Assembly: GCF_900110555.1 (NCBI RefSeq)
Contig: NZ_FOEE01000001.1
Coordinates: 186,001 to 250,000 of the forward strand
Source of the DNA: Trujillonella endophytica
GTDB taxonomy: Bacteria; Actinomycetota; Actinomycetes; Mycobacteriales; Geodermatophilaceae
Length of the DNA: 64,000 nucleotides
Reading direction: 5' to 3'
In this document: positions 16,185 through 23,665 of the stretch, piece after piece
Layout of the letters: each line of letters begins with the position of its first letter
How positions within the stretch are numbered: the stretch's first letter is position 1
The notes under the pieces: generated by a model
What the model was told of the DNA's origin: nothing
The model's database searches: none
The model's input: the letters and a program-made list of their open reading frames with translations, nothing else
Translations under genes and position numbers: made by a program

Positions 16185-17026
16185 GCGTCCTGGTGGCCAC
16201 GGACCTGGACCGCACGCTGATCTACTCGGCGGCGGCCGCGGGGCGCCCGGTGGCGGACCTCGTGGTGGTCGAGCACTACGAGGGGCGGCCGATCAGCTAC
16301 ATGACCGCGGCGGGGCTGGAGCTGCTCGCCGAGCTCGCGGCCCGGCACGTCGTCGTCCCGGTGACGACCCGCACCCCTGAGCAGCTGGCCCGCGTCCGGC
16401 TTCCGGGCGCGCCGCAGCGCTACGCCGTCGCCGCCAACGGCGGCGCGCTCCTGGTGGACGGGACGCCGGACGCGGACTGGGCCGAGCGGGTGCGGTCCGC
16501 GGTCGCCGGCGCCGCCCCGGTCGAGGAGGCCTTCGCGGTGCTGGAGGCCGCCTGCGACCCCGCCCGGGCCAAGCCGTCCCGGATCGCCGCCGGCCTCTTC
16601 TGCTACCGGGTCGTCGACCGCGCGCTGCTCCCACCGGAGGTGCTGCCGGCCCTCGCCGCCTGGGCCGGCCCGGCCGGCTGGGTGGTCAGCCTGCAGGGTC
16701 GCAAGCTCTACGTCGTCCCGCGGGAGCTCACCAAGTCGGCGGCCGTGGCCGAGGTCGCCCGCCGCGCCGGGTCGGCGACGACGCTGGCCGCCGGGGACTC
16801 GCTGCTCGACATCGACCTGCTCGCCGCCGCCGACCTCGGGATCCACCCGAGGCACGGCGAGATCCACGACTCCGGCTGGGCCGCGCCGCACGTCAGCGCC
16901 CTGGCCTCGGCCGGCATCGCGGCCGGCGAGGACATCCTCCGCTGGTTCGGCGCGCGGGCGGCCGAGGCCGGTGGGTCCGTGGACGCGCCCGCCGCCGGGA
17001 CCGCGCGGGCCGCCGGGGTCGGGTGA
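16181..17026 (+). CDS. HAD superfamily phosphatase of the ter-associated metabolic module
   Basis: 281 aa. The HAD nucleophile motif ATDLDRTLIYS places Asp8 and Asp10 at the N-terminus. TTRTPEQLARV supplies the motif II Thr, KLYVVPRELTKSAAV the motif III Lys, and AAGDSLLDIDLLAAAD the acidic motif IV (Asp206). The middle insert with AANGGALLVDG suggests a Cof-type cap. It overlaps the PRTase fusion gene by 4 nt, so it is co-translated. It probably dephosphorylates the phosphoribosyl product, yielding a nucleoside-like compound. The last ~15 residues are Ala/Gly-rich and unconserved. Confidence 0.92.
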   Translation: MSVLVATDLDRTLIYSAAAAGRPVADLVVVEHYEGRPISYMTAAGLELLAELAARHVVVPVTTRTPEQLARVRLPGAPQRYAVAANGGALLVDGTPDADWAERVRSAVAGAAPVEEAFAVLEAACDPARAKPSRIAAGLFCYRVVDRALLPPEVLPALAAWAGPAGWVVSLQGRKLYVVPRELTKSAAVAEVARRAGSATTLAAGDSLLDIDLLAAADLGIHPRHGEIHDSGWAAPHVSALASAGIAAGEDILRWFGARAAEAGGSVDAPAAGTARAAGVG

Positions 17027-17070
17027 CGCGCCCCGTGGGCGCCGGGAACCGCCTCGCCGCGCCGCCTCGG

Positions 17071-17085
17071 TAGCGTCGGCGCTCG
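17071..17085 (+). promoter_or_regulatory. Leaderless promoter (-10) of the S9 peptidase gene
   Basis: TAGCGT (17071-17076) ends 8 nt before the GTG start at 17085, so transcription should begin at or next to the start codon. No ribosome site is visible. Confidence 0.6.
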
Positions 17086-19001
17086 TGCGCCCGGACCACC
17101 TCTCCCTCCTGCGCACGCCGGGCACCCCGGCGGTCGCGCCGGACGGGCGCACCGCGGTCGTCGCCGTCACCCGCCCGGACCCCGCGACCGACCGGTACCG
17201 CAGCCAGCTGTGGGCGGTGCCCACCGACGCCTCCGCGCCGGCCCGCCCGCTCACGTCCGGGGGCCGCGACACCGATCCCGCGTTCTCCCCGGACGGGCGC
17301 TGGCTGGCATACCTCGGCGCCTCCGACGACGGGCCGCCGCAGGTCCACGTGCTGCCCACGGCGGGCGGCGCCGCGCGCCGGCTCACCGACGCCCCCGGGG
17401 GCGCCGGTGCCCCGGTGTGGTCCCCGGACTCGCGCCGGCTGGCCTGGACCGCGCGCACCGGCCACGCGCCCGACCCCGGCGCCCCGCGGCTGGTGACCGG
17501 CCTGCGCTCCCGGCTGGACGGCGTCGGCTTCGTCACCGGCCGGCGCAGCCAGGTGCACGTGCTCGACCTGCCCGACGACCTCGCCGACGACGCCGCCCAG
17601 GTGCCCGAGCCGGCCGTCGTCACCCGCGGGGACGCCGACTGCACCGACGTCTGCTGGCGCCCCGACGGCGGCGAGCTCGCGTTCGTCTCCGCCCGGCACG
17701 CCACCGCCGAGCGGGACCTGCGCACCGACGTCTTCGCCGTCCGCCCCGACGGCTCCGGGCTGCGCCGGGTGACCACCACCGGCGCGCTGTGCAGCCGCCC
17801 GGCCTGGTCGCCGGACGGGGCGGCCATCTACGTCACGGCCGTGCCCGACCTCGGCCCCGACGGGGTGGACGTGCCGGGCCGGGCGCGGGCCCTGTGCCGG
17901 GTGCCGGCCGGCGGCGGCGAGCTCGAGCTGCTGCTGGACGCGGCCGGGACCGGCGACCGGACGCCCCGACCCGTCGTCACCGACCGCGGCGTCCTCGTCG
18001 GCGTCCAGCGGCGCGGTGCGGTGGAACTGCTACGGGTGCCGCTCGCGGGCGGGCCCCCGGAGGTGCTGGTCGACGGCCCGTTCACCGTGCGGGCGGTGGG
18101 CGCCGGCGGCGGGGTCGTCGTCGCCTCCGTCGGGCACGACGCGTCGGCGGGGGAGCTGATCGCCATCACCCCGGGCAGGAGGCGGCTGCTGACCGCCTTC
18201 GGCCGGGCCCTCGCCGCGACCGGGCGGGTGCACCGCATGCGCGAGCGGACCGCCGCCGCGCCCGACGGCACCCCGGTGCACGGCTGGGTCACCCTGCCCG
18301 ACCGTCCCGGCCCGCACCCGGTGCTGCTGCTCGTGCACGGCGGGCCGTTCGACCAGCACGGCTGGACCCTGCTCGACGAGGTGCAGGTCGCCGTCACCGC
18401 CGGCTACGCGGTGCTGCAGTGCAATCCGCGGGGCTCGGCCGGCTACGGCGAGGAGCACGCGCGCGCGCTCGCCGGGGCGTGGGGGACCGTCGACGCCGAC
18501 GACGTCCTGGCCTTCCTCGACGCCGCCCTCGCCGATCCGGAGCTGGGGCTGGACGCCGACCGGGTGGGGATCGCGGGCGGCTCCTACGGCGGCTACCTGG
18601 CCGCGCTGCTGATCACGCGGACCGACCGGTTCGCCGCCGCCGTCGTCGAGCGCGCGCTGACCGAGCCGCACAGCTTCGCCGGGACGTCGGACGTCGGCTG
18701 GTACGAGCCGGAGCTGGCGTTCGGGCCCGACCGCGCGCGCTGGACCGAGCGCAGCCCGCTGGCGCACGCCGACGCCGTGCGCACCCCCACCCTCGTCGTG
18801 CACGGGGAGGAGGACCTCCGCTGCCCCGTCGACCAGGGCCGGCAGCTGCACGCCGCGCTGGTGCGCCGGGGCGTGCCGGCGGAGCTGCTGCTGTTCCCCG
18901 GCGAGGGGCACGAGCTGCCGCGCTCGGGTCGCCCGCGGTCGCGCATCGCCCGGCTGGAGCACCTGCTGCGGTGGTGGGAGCGCCGGCTGCCATCGACCTG
19001 A
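17085..19001 (+). CDS. S9 family prolyl oligopeptidase / dipeptidyl aminopeptidase-like serine peptidase
   Basis: 638 aa. The N-terminal ~370 residues show TolB-like beta-propeller repeats (DPAFSPDGRWLAYLG, APVWSPDSRRLAW and RPAWSPDGAAIYVT). The C-terminal alpha/beta hydrolase domain has nucleophile GGSYGGY (Ser500), Asp577 in HGEEDLRCPVDQ and His609 in GEGHELP, so the triad is complete. VLLLVHGGPFDQHGW supplies the oxyanion region. No signal peptide; cytoplasmic. It hydrolyses short peptides, often after Pro. The GTG start is supported by the leaderless -10 box. It follows the HAD gene by 58 bp but has its own promoter. Confidence 0.93.
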   Translation: MRPDHLSLLRTPGTPAVAPDGRTAVVAVTRPDPATDRYRSQLWAVPTDASAPARPLTSGGRDTDPAFSPDGRWLAYLGASDDGPPQVHVLPTAGGAARRLTDAPGGAGAPVWSPDSRRLAWTARTGHAPDPGAPRLVTGLRSRLDGVGFVTGRRSQVHVLDLPDDLADDAAQVPEPAVVTRGDADCTDVCWRPDGGELAFVSARHATAERDLRTDVFAVRPDGSGLRRVTTTGALCSRPAWSPDGAAIYVTAVPDLGPDGVDVPGRARALCRVPAGGGELELLLDAAGTGDRTPRPVVTDRGVLVGVQRRGAVELLRVPLAGGPPEVLVDGPFTVRAVGAGGGVVVASVGHDASAGELIAITPGRRRLLTAFGRALAATGRVHRMRERTAAAPDGTPVHGWVTLPDRPGPHPVLLLVHGGPFDQHGWTLLDEVQVAVTAGYAVLQCNPRGSAGYGEEHARALAGAWGTVDADDVLAFLDAALADPELGLDADRVGIAGGSYGGYLAALLITRTDRFAAAVVERALTEPHSFAGTSDVGWYEPELAFGPDRARWTERSPLAHADAVRTPTLVVHGEEDLRCPVDQGRQLHAALVRRGVPAELLLFPGEGHELPRSGRPRSRIARLEHLLRWWERRLPST

Positions 19002-19030
19002 CCGGGAGGGCGCCGGGCGACCCCGGCCAC

Positions 19031-19043
19031 TAGCGTTCGGGCA
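19031..19043 (+). promoter_or_regulatory. Leaderless promoter (-10) of the 95-aa gene
   Basis: TAGCGT (19031-19036), then 6 nt, then ATG at 19043. Confidence 0.6.
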
Positions 19044-19330
19044 TGGCCCTCATCTATCCCGTCCAGGCCGACGCTCCCGAGCCCGACGACGGCACCGAGC
19101 CCGACTTCGCGGAGCTGGCCGCCGACCTCTCCGACACCTGGTTGGTCGAGGTGGCCGTGGAGGAGGACGGCGACGACGCCTGCTTCGGCCCGCTGACGGC
19201 CCGCGCGGCGTGGGACCTGGCGGTGGGCGTCGACCAGCGCCGGCCGGACCTGCTGGTGTCCGTCGTGCCGCTGCACGTGGCCTGCACCGCCGACGAGCTG
19301 GTGGCGATGTTCGACGAGGAGACCGAGTGA
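19043..19330 (+). CDS. Small acidic protein of unknown function
   Basis: 95 aa, strongly acidic (many Asp/Glu, opening DAPEPDDGTEPDFAELAADL). A central block TWLVEVAVEEDGDDACFGPLTARAAWDLAVGV is followed by LLVSVVPLHVACTADELVAMFDEE. No membrane segment or signal. Not recognised as a named family. The ATG has a leaderless -10 box 6 nt upstream. It lies 50 bp before the AIM24 trio. Confidence 0.8.
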   Translation: MALIYPVQADAPEPDDGTEPDFAELAADLSDTWLVEVAVEEDGDDACFGPLTARAAWDLAVGVDQRRPDLLVSVVPLHVACTADELVAMFDEETE

Positions 19331-19366
19331 CGGGGGGCGGTGTTGGCGGCCTCCGCGACCGCCCGT

Positions 19367-19381
19367 TAGGTTGACCCGCCG
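19367..19381 (+). promoter_or_regulatory. Leaderless promoter (-10) of the AIM24 trio
   Basis: TAGGTT (19367-19372), 8 nt, then GTG at 19381. No Shine-Dalgarno precedes this GTG, whereas the third gene of the trio does have one. Confidence 0.55.
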
Positions 19382-19998
19382 TGGCCCGGCTCATCGCGGA
19401 CAAGCGGACGTTGCGGGTCGAGCTCGCGGGTGAGCGCATCCGCGCGGCGAGCGGGTCGATGGTCGCCGTGGAGGGCGACGTCGAGTTCAAGCACTCCGGC
19501 ATGGGCGGCGGCGGCGGGATGCGCGCGGCGCTCAAGCGCGCCGTCGCGGGGGAGAGCATCTCGCTGATGGACTGTGCCGGATCCGGCCGGGTGTACCTGG
19601 CCAAGGACGCCCTCGACGTGATGGTGGTCGACCTGGCGGGGGACACCCTCACCGCCGAGAGCGACCACATCCTGGCGCACACCGACGGGTTGCGGCTCGA
19701 CGTCATGTTCAGCGGGCTGCGCGGCGTGACCAGCGGGCAGGGGCTCGCGACGACGACGGTGTCCGGGCACGGCCAGATCGCGCTCGTGTCCGACGGGCCG
19801 GTGATGGCGCTCGAGGTGAGCCCGGGCAGCGACCTGGTGGTCGATCCGGACGCCTACGTCGGCTCGCGGGGGGCGCTGCAGATGTCGCTGGTCTCCGGCG
19901 TCTCCTGGAAGTCGGTGGTCGGCGAGGGCACCGGTGAGCCGTTCTCGCTGCGCTTCATCGGCCACGGTCTCGTCCTCGTCCAGTCCGCGGAGCGCTGA
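19381..19998 (+). CDS. AIM24 family protein, trio copy 1
   Basis: 205 aa of Gly-rich beta-strand repeats: SGSMVAVEGDVEFKHSGMGG, GESISLMDCAGSGRVYLAKD, GLATTTVSGHGQIALVSDGP and EPFSLRFIGHGLVLVQSAER. The ending FxGxGxVxVQSSE is the AIM24 family signature. Soluble, no signal peptide. First of three adjacent paralogues (gaps 3 and 8 bp), so probably a single complex or co-folded assembly. Function unknown. Confidence 0.9.
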   Translation: MARLIADKRTLRVELAGERIRAASGSMVAVEGDVEFKHSGMGGGGGMRAALKRAVAGESISLMDCAGSGRVYLAKDALDVMVVDLAGDTLTAESDHILAHTDGLRLDVMFSGLRGVTSGQGLATTTVSGHGQIALVSDGPVMALEVSPGSDLVVDPDAYVGSRGALQMSLVSGVSWKSVVGEGTGEPFSLRFIGHGLVLVQSAER

Positions 19999-20001
19999 CC
20001 G

Positions 20002-20646
20002 ATGCCCCTCGAGGCGGTGAACGGCAAGGTCGTCCGGGCCCGGGTCGCCCCGCAGGCGCCGGTGCTCGCGAGGCGCGGCTCGATGCTCGGCTACAGCGGC
20101 CAGGTCACGTTCCGGCCGGTGCACGGCCAGGGCCAGGGCGTGGGCGGGTTCGTCGGCGCCGCGATGTCGGGGGAGTCCAACCCGATGATGGCGACCGAGG
20201 GCGCCGGCGAGGTCCTGTACGGCTATCGCGGCCTCTACGCGACCGTCCTGGAGTTGGACGGCACCGCGCCGCTGGTGTGCGAGGCCGACCGGCTGCTCGT
20301 CCACGACGCCCACCTGCAGACGAGCGTGCAGTTCCTCGGCTCGGGCGGCGTCCGCTCGGCGGTCCGCGGGGCGTTCACCGGGCAGGGGTTGTTCACCACC
20401 AACGTGCACGGTCGCGGCGCGGTCGCCGTCCTCTCCCACGGCGGGGCGTTCCCCCTCCAGGTCTCCGGCGGCACGATCGGCGTCGATCCGCAGGCCTACG
20501 TCGGTCACGTCGGCCAGCTCTCGGTCGACCTGGCCGCGAAGGTCGGCTTCCGCGACGCCGTCGGCCGGGGCTCCGGGGAGGCGATCCAGCTCAAGATCAG
20601 CGGGCACGGGACCGTGTACGTGCAGGCCAGCGAGAAGAAGTTCTGA
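20002..20646 (+). CDS. AIM24 family protein, trio copy 2
   Basis: 214 aa. Opens PLEAVNGKVVRARVAPQAPVL and has LARRGSMLGYSGQVTFRPV, GESNPMMATEGAGEVLYGYRG, GLFTTNVHGRGAVAVLSHGG and the end IQLKISGHGTVYVQASEKKF. Same beta-helix family as its neighbours but clearly diverged from them. It starts 3 bp after trio copy 1 and is probably translated by re-initiation. Confidence 0.9.
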   Translation: MPLEAVNGKVVRARVAPQAPVLARRGSMLGYSGQVTFRPVHGQGQGVGGFVGAAMSGESNPMMATEGAGEVLYGYRGLYATVLELDGTAPLVCEADRLLVHDAHLQTSVQFLGSGGVRSAVRGAFTGQGLFTTNVHGRGAVAVLSHGGAFPLQVSGGTIGVDPQAYVGHVGQLSVDLAAKVGFRDAVGRGSGEAIQLKISGHGTVYVQASEKKF

Positions 20647-20654
20647 GGACCGAC

Positions 20655-21404
20655 GTGACCATGCCCGCGACCACCTGGACGGCGGCCACCCTCCCGGTGG
20701 ACGACAACGTCAACCCCTACGTCTTCAGCATCGCGCTGAACTCCCCGTGGTTCATGAGCAAGGGCGCGATGCTCGCCTACTACGGCGACGTCCGCTTCGA
20801 GGCCGTGACCGCCTACGCGTCGATGCAGGCGTGGGTCGCGGCCCGCTTCTCCAGCCCCATATACGTGCAGGACTGGGTGATCGCCGAGGGCCACGGGAGG
20901 CTGCTGATCGGCGACCGCGGCTACGACCTGAACTCCTACGACCTCGACGCGGGCAACCTGACGATCAAGGCGGGGAACCTGCTGGCCTTCGAGACCGGCC
21001 TGGAGCTCAAGCAGTCGATCGTGCCGGGCTTCGTCACGCTGCTGGGCACCGGCCGGTTCATCGCGTCGTCCAACGGGCCGGTGATCTTCGTCGAGCCGCC
21101 GTTCCGGGCCGACCCCGAGGCGCTGCTGGGCTGGGCCGACTGCCCGTCGCCGTCGGTGCACCACGACGCCGCGTGGATGGCGGCCAGCATCGCCGGGGCG
21201 CTGCAGGGGGCCTTCGGCCGGGCGTCGGGGGAGGAGCGGCAGTACGACTTCACCGGCCAGGGCACCGTGCTGCTGCAGTCGTCGGAGATCGCCCGGGAGG
21301 ACCCGGCGGTGCTCCGGCTGGTCGAGGCGCAGACGCAGCTGCTCACCAACAGCCAGGCCGGGTCGCTCGGTCAGCGGCTGATCGCCCGCGCCCAGCAGCA
21401 GTAG
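20655..21404 (+). CDS. AIM24 family protein, trio copy 3
   Basis: 249 aa. Contains SPWFMSKGAMLAYYGDVRFE, GHGRLLIGDRGYDLNSYDLD, FVTLLGTGRFIASSNGPVIF and YDFTGQGTVLLQSSEI, then a helical C-terminal tail of about 35 aa (DPAVLRLVEAQTQLLTNSQAG) absent from the other two copies. GTG 20655 is preferred to ATG 20661 because of GAGG 6 nt upstream. The tail might mediate assembly. It ends before a bidirectional terminator. Confidence 0.9.
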   Translation: MTMPATTWTAATLPVDDNVNPYVFSIALNSPWFMSKGAMLAYYGDVRFEAVTAYASMQAWVAARFSSPIYVQDWVIAEGHGRLLIGDRGYDLNSYDLDAGNLTIKAGNLLAFETGLELKQSIVPGFVTLLGTGRFIASSNGPVIFVEPPFRADPEALLGWADCPSPSVHHDAAWMAASIAGALQGAFGRASGEERQYDFTGQGTVLLQSSEIAREDPAVLRLVEAQTQLLTNSQAGSLGQRLIARAQQQ

Positions 21405-21407
21405 CCA

Positions 21408-21434
21408 CGGCCGGCGGCAGCCCCGCGCCGGCCG
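21408..21434. terminator. Bidirectional terminator between AIM24 trio and glycosyltransferase gene
   Basis: Perfect 9-bp stem CGGCCGGCG (21408-21416) / CGCCGGCCG (21426-21434) with a 9-nt loop, placed between two convergent genes only 36 bp apart. Confidence 0.65.
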
Positions 21435-21440
21435 CTCGGC

Positions 21441-22871
21441 TCACCGGCCCGGGAGCAGGCGCGCGAACAGCTCGGTGTACTGCACCAGCGACCGGGTCCC
21501 CAGGTACTGATCGGCCACCCGTCGCCTGGCCTCGCCGCCGATGCCCACCGCCCGGGGGGCGTCGCGCACCAGGTCCGTGACGGCCCGGCCGTACGCGGCG
21601 AGGTCGGCCGGGTCGTCGACCAGCAGGCCGGAGCGGGGGTGCTCGATCTGGTCCTGGATACCGCCGATCCGGCTGGCCACCACGGGGCGGGACTTCCACA
21701 TGGCCTCGGCGACGGTGAGCCCGAACCCCTCGGCGATCGACTTCTGGACGACGACGTCGGCGCGCCGCTGCAGGGCGTTCACCATCGCGGCGTTCTCCTC
21801 CAGGTCCGTCATGGGCAGCGACACGAGGTGCACCCGCTCCCGGGCGGCCGCGGGCAGCCCGGCGAAGAGCTCGCGGGCCTCGTCGAGCACCTGCCGGCCC
21901 TCCGGGTCGTCGGCGACCGCCTCCACGGACGGCCCGGCGTAGACCAGATGGGCGTCGGTGTGCGGGAGGACGTGCCGCACGAAGCCGGTGAGCACGCCCA
22001 GCGGGTCCTTGAGGCGGTCCCACCGCGACACCTGGAGCACGACGGGGTCGGTGGACCGCAGGGGGCGCCCCTCGTCGATCTCGGCCCGGCGCTCGACGCG
22101 CCCCGGTGATCCGTCGATGCGCGTGAAGGAGGCCTCGGTGCGGGCGGCCCCGTCCTCCTGCAGCCCCGCCACGTCGAGGATGGCGTGCACGGTGTCCTCG
22201 GCGAGGTCCTGGTTCTTCGCCGAGAACGCGTCGATCGAGGGCGGGATGAGCACCGTCCGGTCGCGGTCGAGCTCGTCCCAGACGTACTGCGGGCGAGAGA
22301 AGACGTACGCGTCGGCCTGCCGGACGTAGCCGCGCAGGAAGTCCCACGCGCCCGCCGTGAGCTCGTGCGGCCGGTCGAGGCCCACGTGGCACCGCCACAC
22401 CACGGGCACCCCGAGCTGCTTGAGGACCGGGATCATGCCCGCCGTCTGCGGGTCGTGCAGCAGGACGGCGTCGTCGGACGCCATCCGCTCGGCGAGGGCC
22501 TCCGCGTTGGCCCGCGTCGTCTCCTCGTACACCTCGCGCGCCGCGCCGTCGAGGCGCCCGCCGTCACCCGCGTTGCCGTGCAGGTGGTTGTGCAGCCGCT
22601 TGGTGACGACGAAGAACGCCGGGTCGCCCGCGATGACCTCCCAGCGTGCGTCGACGCCCTGGCCGCGGGCGTAGGCGAGCAGGGACTGCACCATCTCGGC
22701 GACCCCGCCGCCGCGGGCGGTCGAGTTGACGTTCCACAGGGCCCGGCCGGCGAACAGCTCGCGCGCCCACCGGGCGTGCTCCAGCACCGCGCCGTAGGTC
22801 TGCCGGTCCAGGACCGACTCGAAGCGCTGGAGGGGGATCGAGGCGATCGGCACCGACGTCAGCCCGGACAT
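21441..22871 (-). CDS. GT4 glycosyltransferase, trehalose synthase TreT-like
   Basis: 476 aa, two Rossmann domains of a GT-B enzyme. N-terminal ALWNVNSTARGGGVAEMVQSL, HDPQTAGMIPVLKQLG, VVWRCHVGLDRPHE and LIPPSIDAF, then C-terminal VLQVSRWDRLKDPLGV and AEGFGLTVAEAMWKSRPVVASRIGGI with the retaining-GT Glu motif. This pattern matches TreT, which joins NDP-glucose and glucose to trehalose. The ATG at 22871 is preferred over GTG 22880 because TACGGT sits 7 nt upstream, a leaderless layout. Trehalose synthesis would fit an osmo- or desiccation-tolerant organism. Sugar specificity cannot be read from sequence. Confidence 0.85.
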   Translation of the reverse strand: MSGLTSVPIASIPLQRFESVLDRQTYGAVLEHARWARELFAGRALWNVNSTARGGGVAEMVQSLLAYARGQGVDARWEVIAGDPAFFVVTKRLHNHLHGNAGDGGRLDGAAREVYEETTRANAEALAERMASDDAVLLHDPQTAGMIPVLKQLGVPVVWRCHVGLDRPHELTAGAWDFLRGYVRQADAYVFSRPQYVWDELDRDRTVLIPPSIDAFSAKNQDLAEDTVHAILDVAGLQEDGAARTEASFTRIDGSPGRVERRAEIDEGRPLRSTDPVVLQVSRWDRLKDPLGVLTGFVRHVLPHTDAHLVYAGPSVEAVADDPEGRQVLDEARELFAGLPAAARERVHLVSLPMTDLEENAAMVNALQRRADVVVQKSIAEGFGLTVAEAMWKSRPVVASRIGGIQDQIEHPRSGLLVDDPADLAAYGRAVTDLVRDAPRAVGIGGEARRRVADQYLGTRSLVQYTELFARLLPGR

Positions 22872-22884
22872 GCTCCGCACCGTA
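22871..22884 (-). promoter_or_regulatory. Leaderless promoter (-10) of the TreT-like gene
   Basis: On the minus strand TACGGT (22884-22879) is followed by 7 nt and the ATG at 22871. Confidence 0.55.
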
Positions 22885-22946
22885 GGGGCGGCGGGTCGGC
22901 GGGGGACCTCCTCGCCGCGCCCCGATCGCGGGCCGGCGCGGTCCGG

Positions 22947-23615
22947 TCACCAGCCCCGGCTGCGCCACTCGGAGAGGTGCGGGCGCTCGGTGCCCAGCGT
23001 GGTGTCCTTGCCGTGCCCCGGGTAGACCCATGTCTCGTCGGGCAGCGGCGCGAAGACCCGCTGCTCGACGTCGTCCAGCAGGCTGGTGAACCGCTGCGGG
23101 TCCTTCTGCGTGTTGCCCACGCCGCCGGGGAAGAGGCAGTCGCCCGTGAACAGGTGCGGGCCGGTGTCCCCGGGGCCGCGCCACAGCAGGGCGATGCTGC
23201 CGGGGGTGTGCCCGCGGAGGTGGATCACCTCGAGGGAGTGCCGGCCGACGCGGACGGTGTCCCCGTGCTGGACCGTGCGCTCGACCGGCACCGGCAGGTC
23301 GGCGGCGTCGGCGGGGTGGGCGACGGTCACGGCGCCGGTGGCGGCCACGACGTCGGGCAGCGCGCGGTGGTGGTCCCAGTGCCCGTGCGAGGTGACGACG
23401 GTCCGCAGGTCTGCGTCGCCGATCATCCGCAGCAGCGCCTCGGCGTCGGTGGCCGCGTCGATCAGCAGCGCCTCGTTGCTGTCGACGTCCCGCAGCAGGT
23501 AGGCGTTGTTGTCCATCTCGCCGACGGCGAGCTTGCTCACGACCAGGCCCGGCAGCTCCCGGACGGCGGCCGGGCCCCCGACCGTGGCCTCGCCGGTGTA
23601 GGTGTCCGCGCTCAT
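22947..23615 (-). CDS. Metallo-beta-lactamase-fold hydrolase (glyoxalase II-like)
   Basis: 222 aa. The metal-binding motif TSHGHWDHH (HxHxDH) is followed by HLRGHTPGSIALLW, FTGDCLFPGG and VYPGHGKDTTLGTERP, giving all the expected His/Asp ligands of a two-metal MBL site. The MDNNAYLLRDVDSNEALLIDAA opening is typical of glyoxalase II-like hydrolases acting on thioesters; YcbL-type proteins are closest in layout. The ATG at 23615 has GGAGGGAG upstream. Divergent from the amidase gene with 49 bp between start codons. Confidence 0.88.
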   Translation of the reverse strand: MSADTYTGEATVGGPAAVRELPGLVVSKLAVGEMDNNAYLLRDVDSNEALLIDAATDAEALLRMIGDADLRTVVTSHGHWDHHRALPDVVAATGAVTVAHPADAADLPVPVERTVQHGDTVRVGRHSLEVIHLRGHTPGSIALLWRGPGDTGPHLFTGDCLFPGGVGNTQKDPQRFTSLLDDVEQRVFAPLPDETWVYPGHGKDTTLGTERPHLSEWRSRGW

Positions 23616-23651
23616 CCTCGACTCCCTCCGGAAACTGTCGGCGACCGCGGC

Positions 23652-23665
23652 TACGGTCCTGGTCA
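23652..23665 (+). promoter_or_regulatory. Leaderless promoter (-10) of the amidase gene
   Basis: TACGGT (23652-23657), 7 nt, ATG at 23665. Confidence 0.6.
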
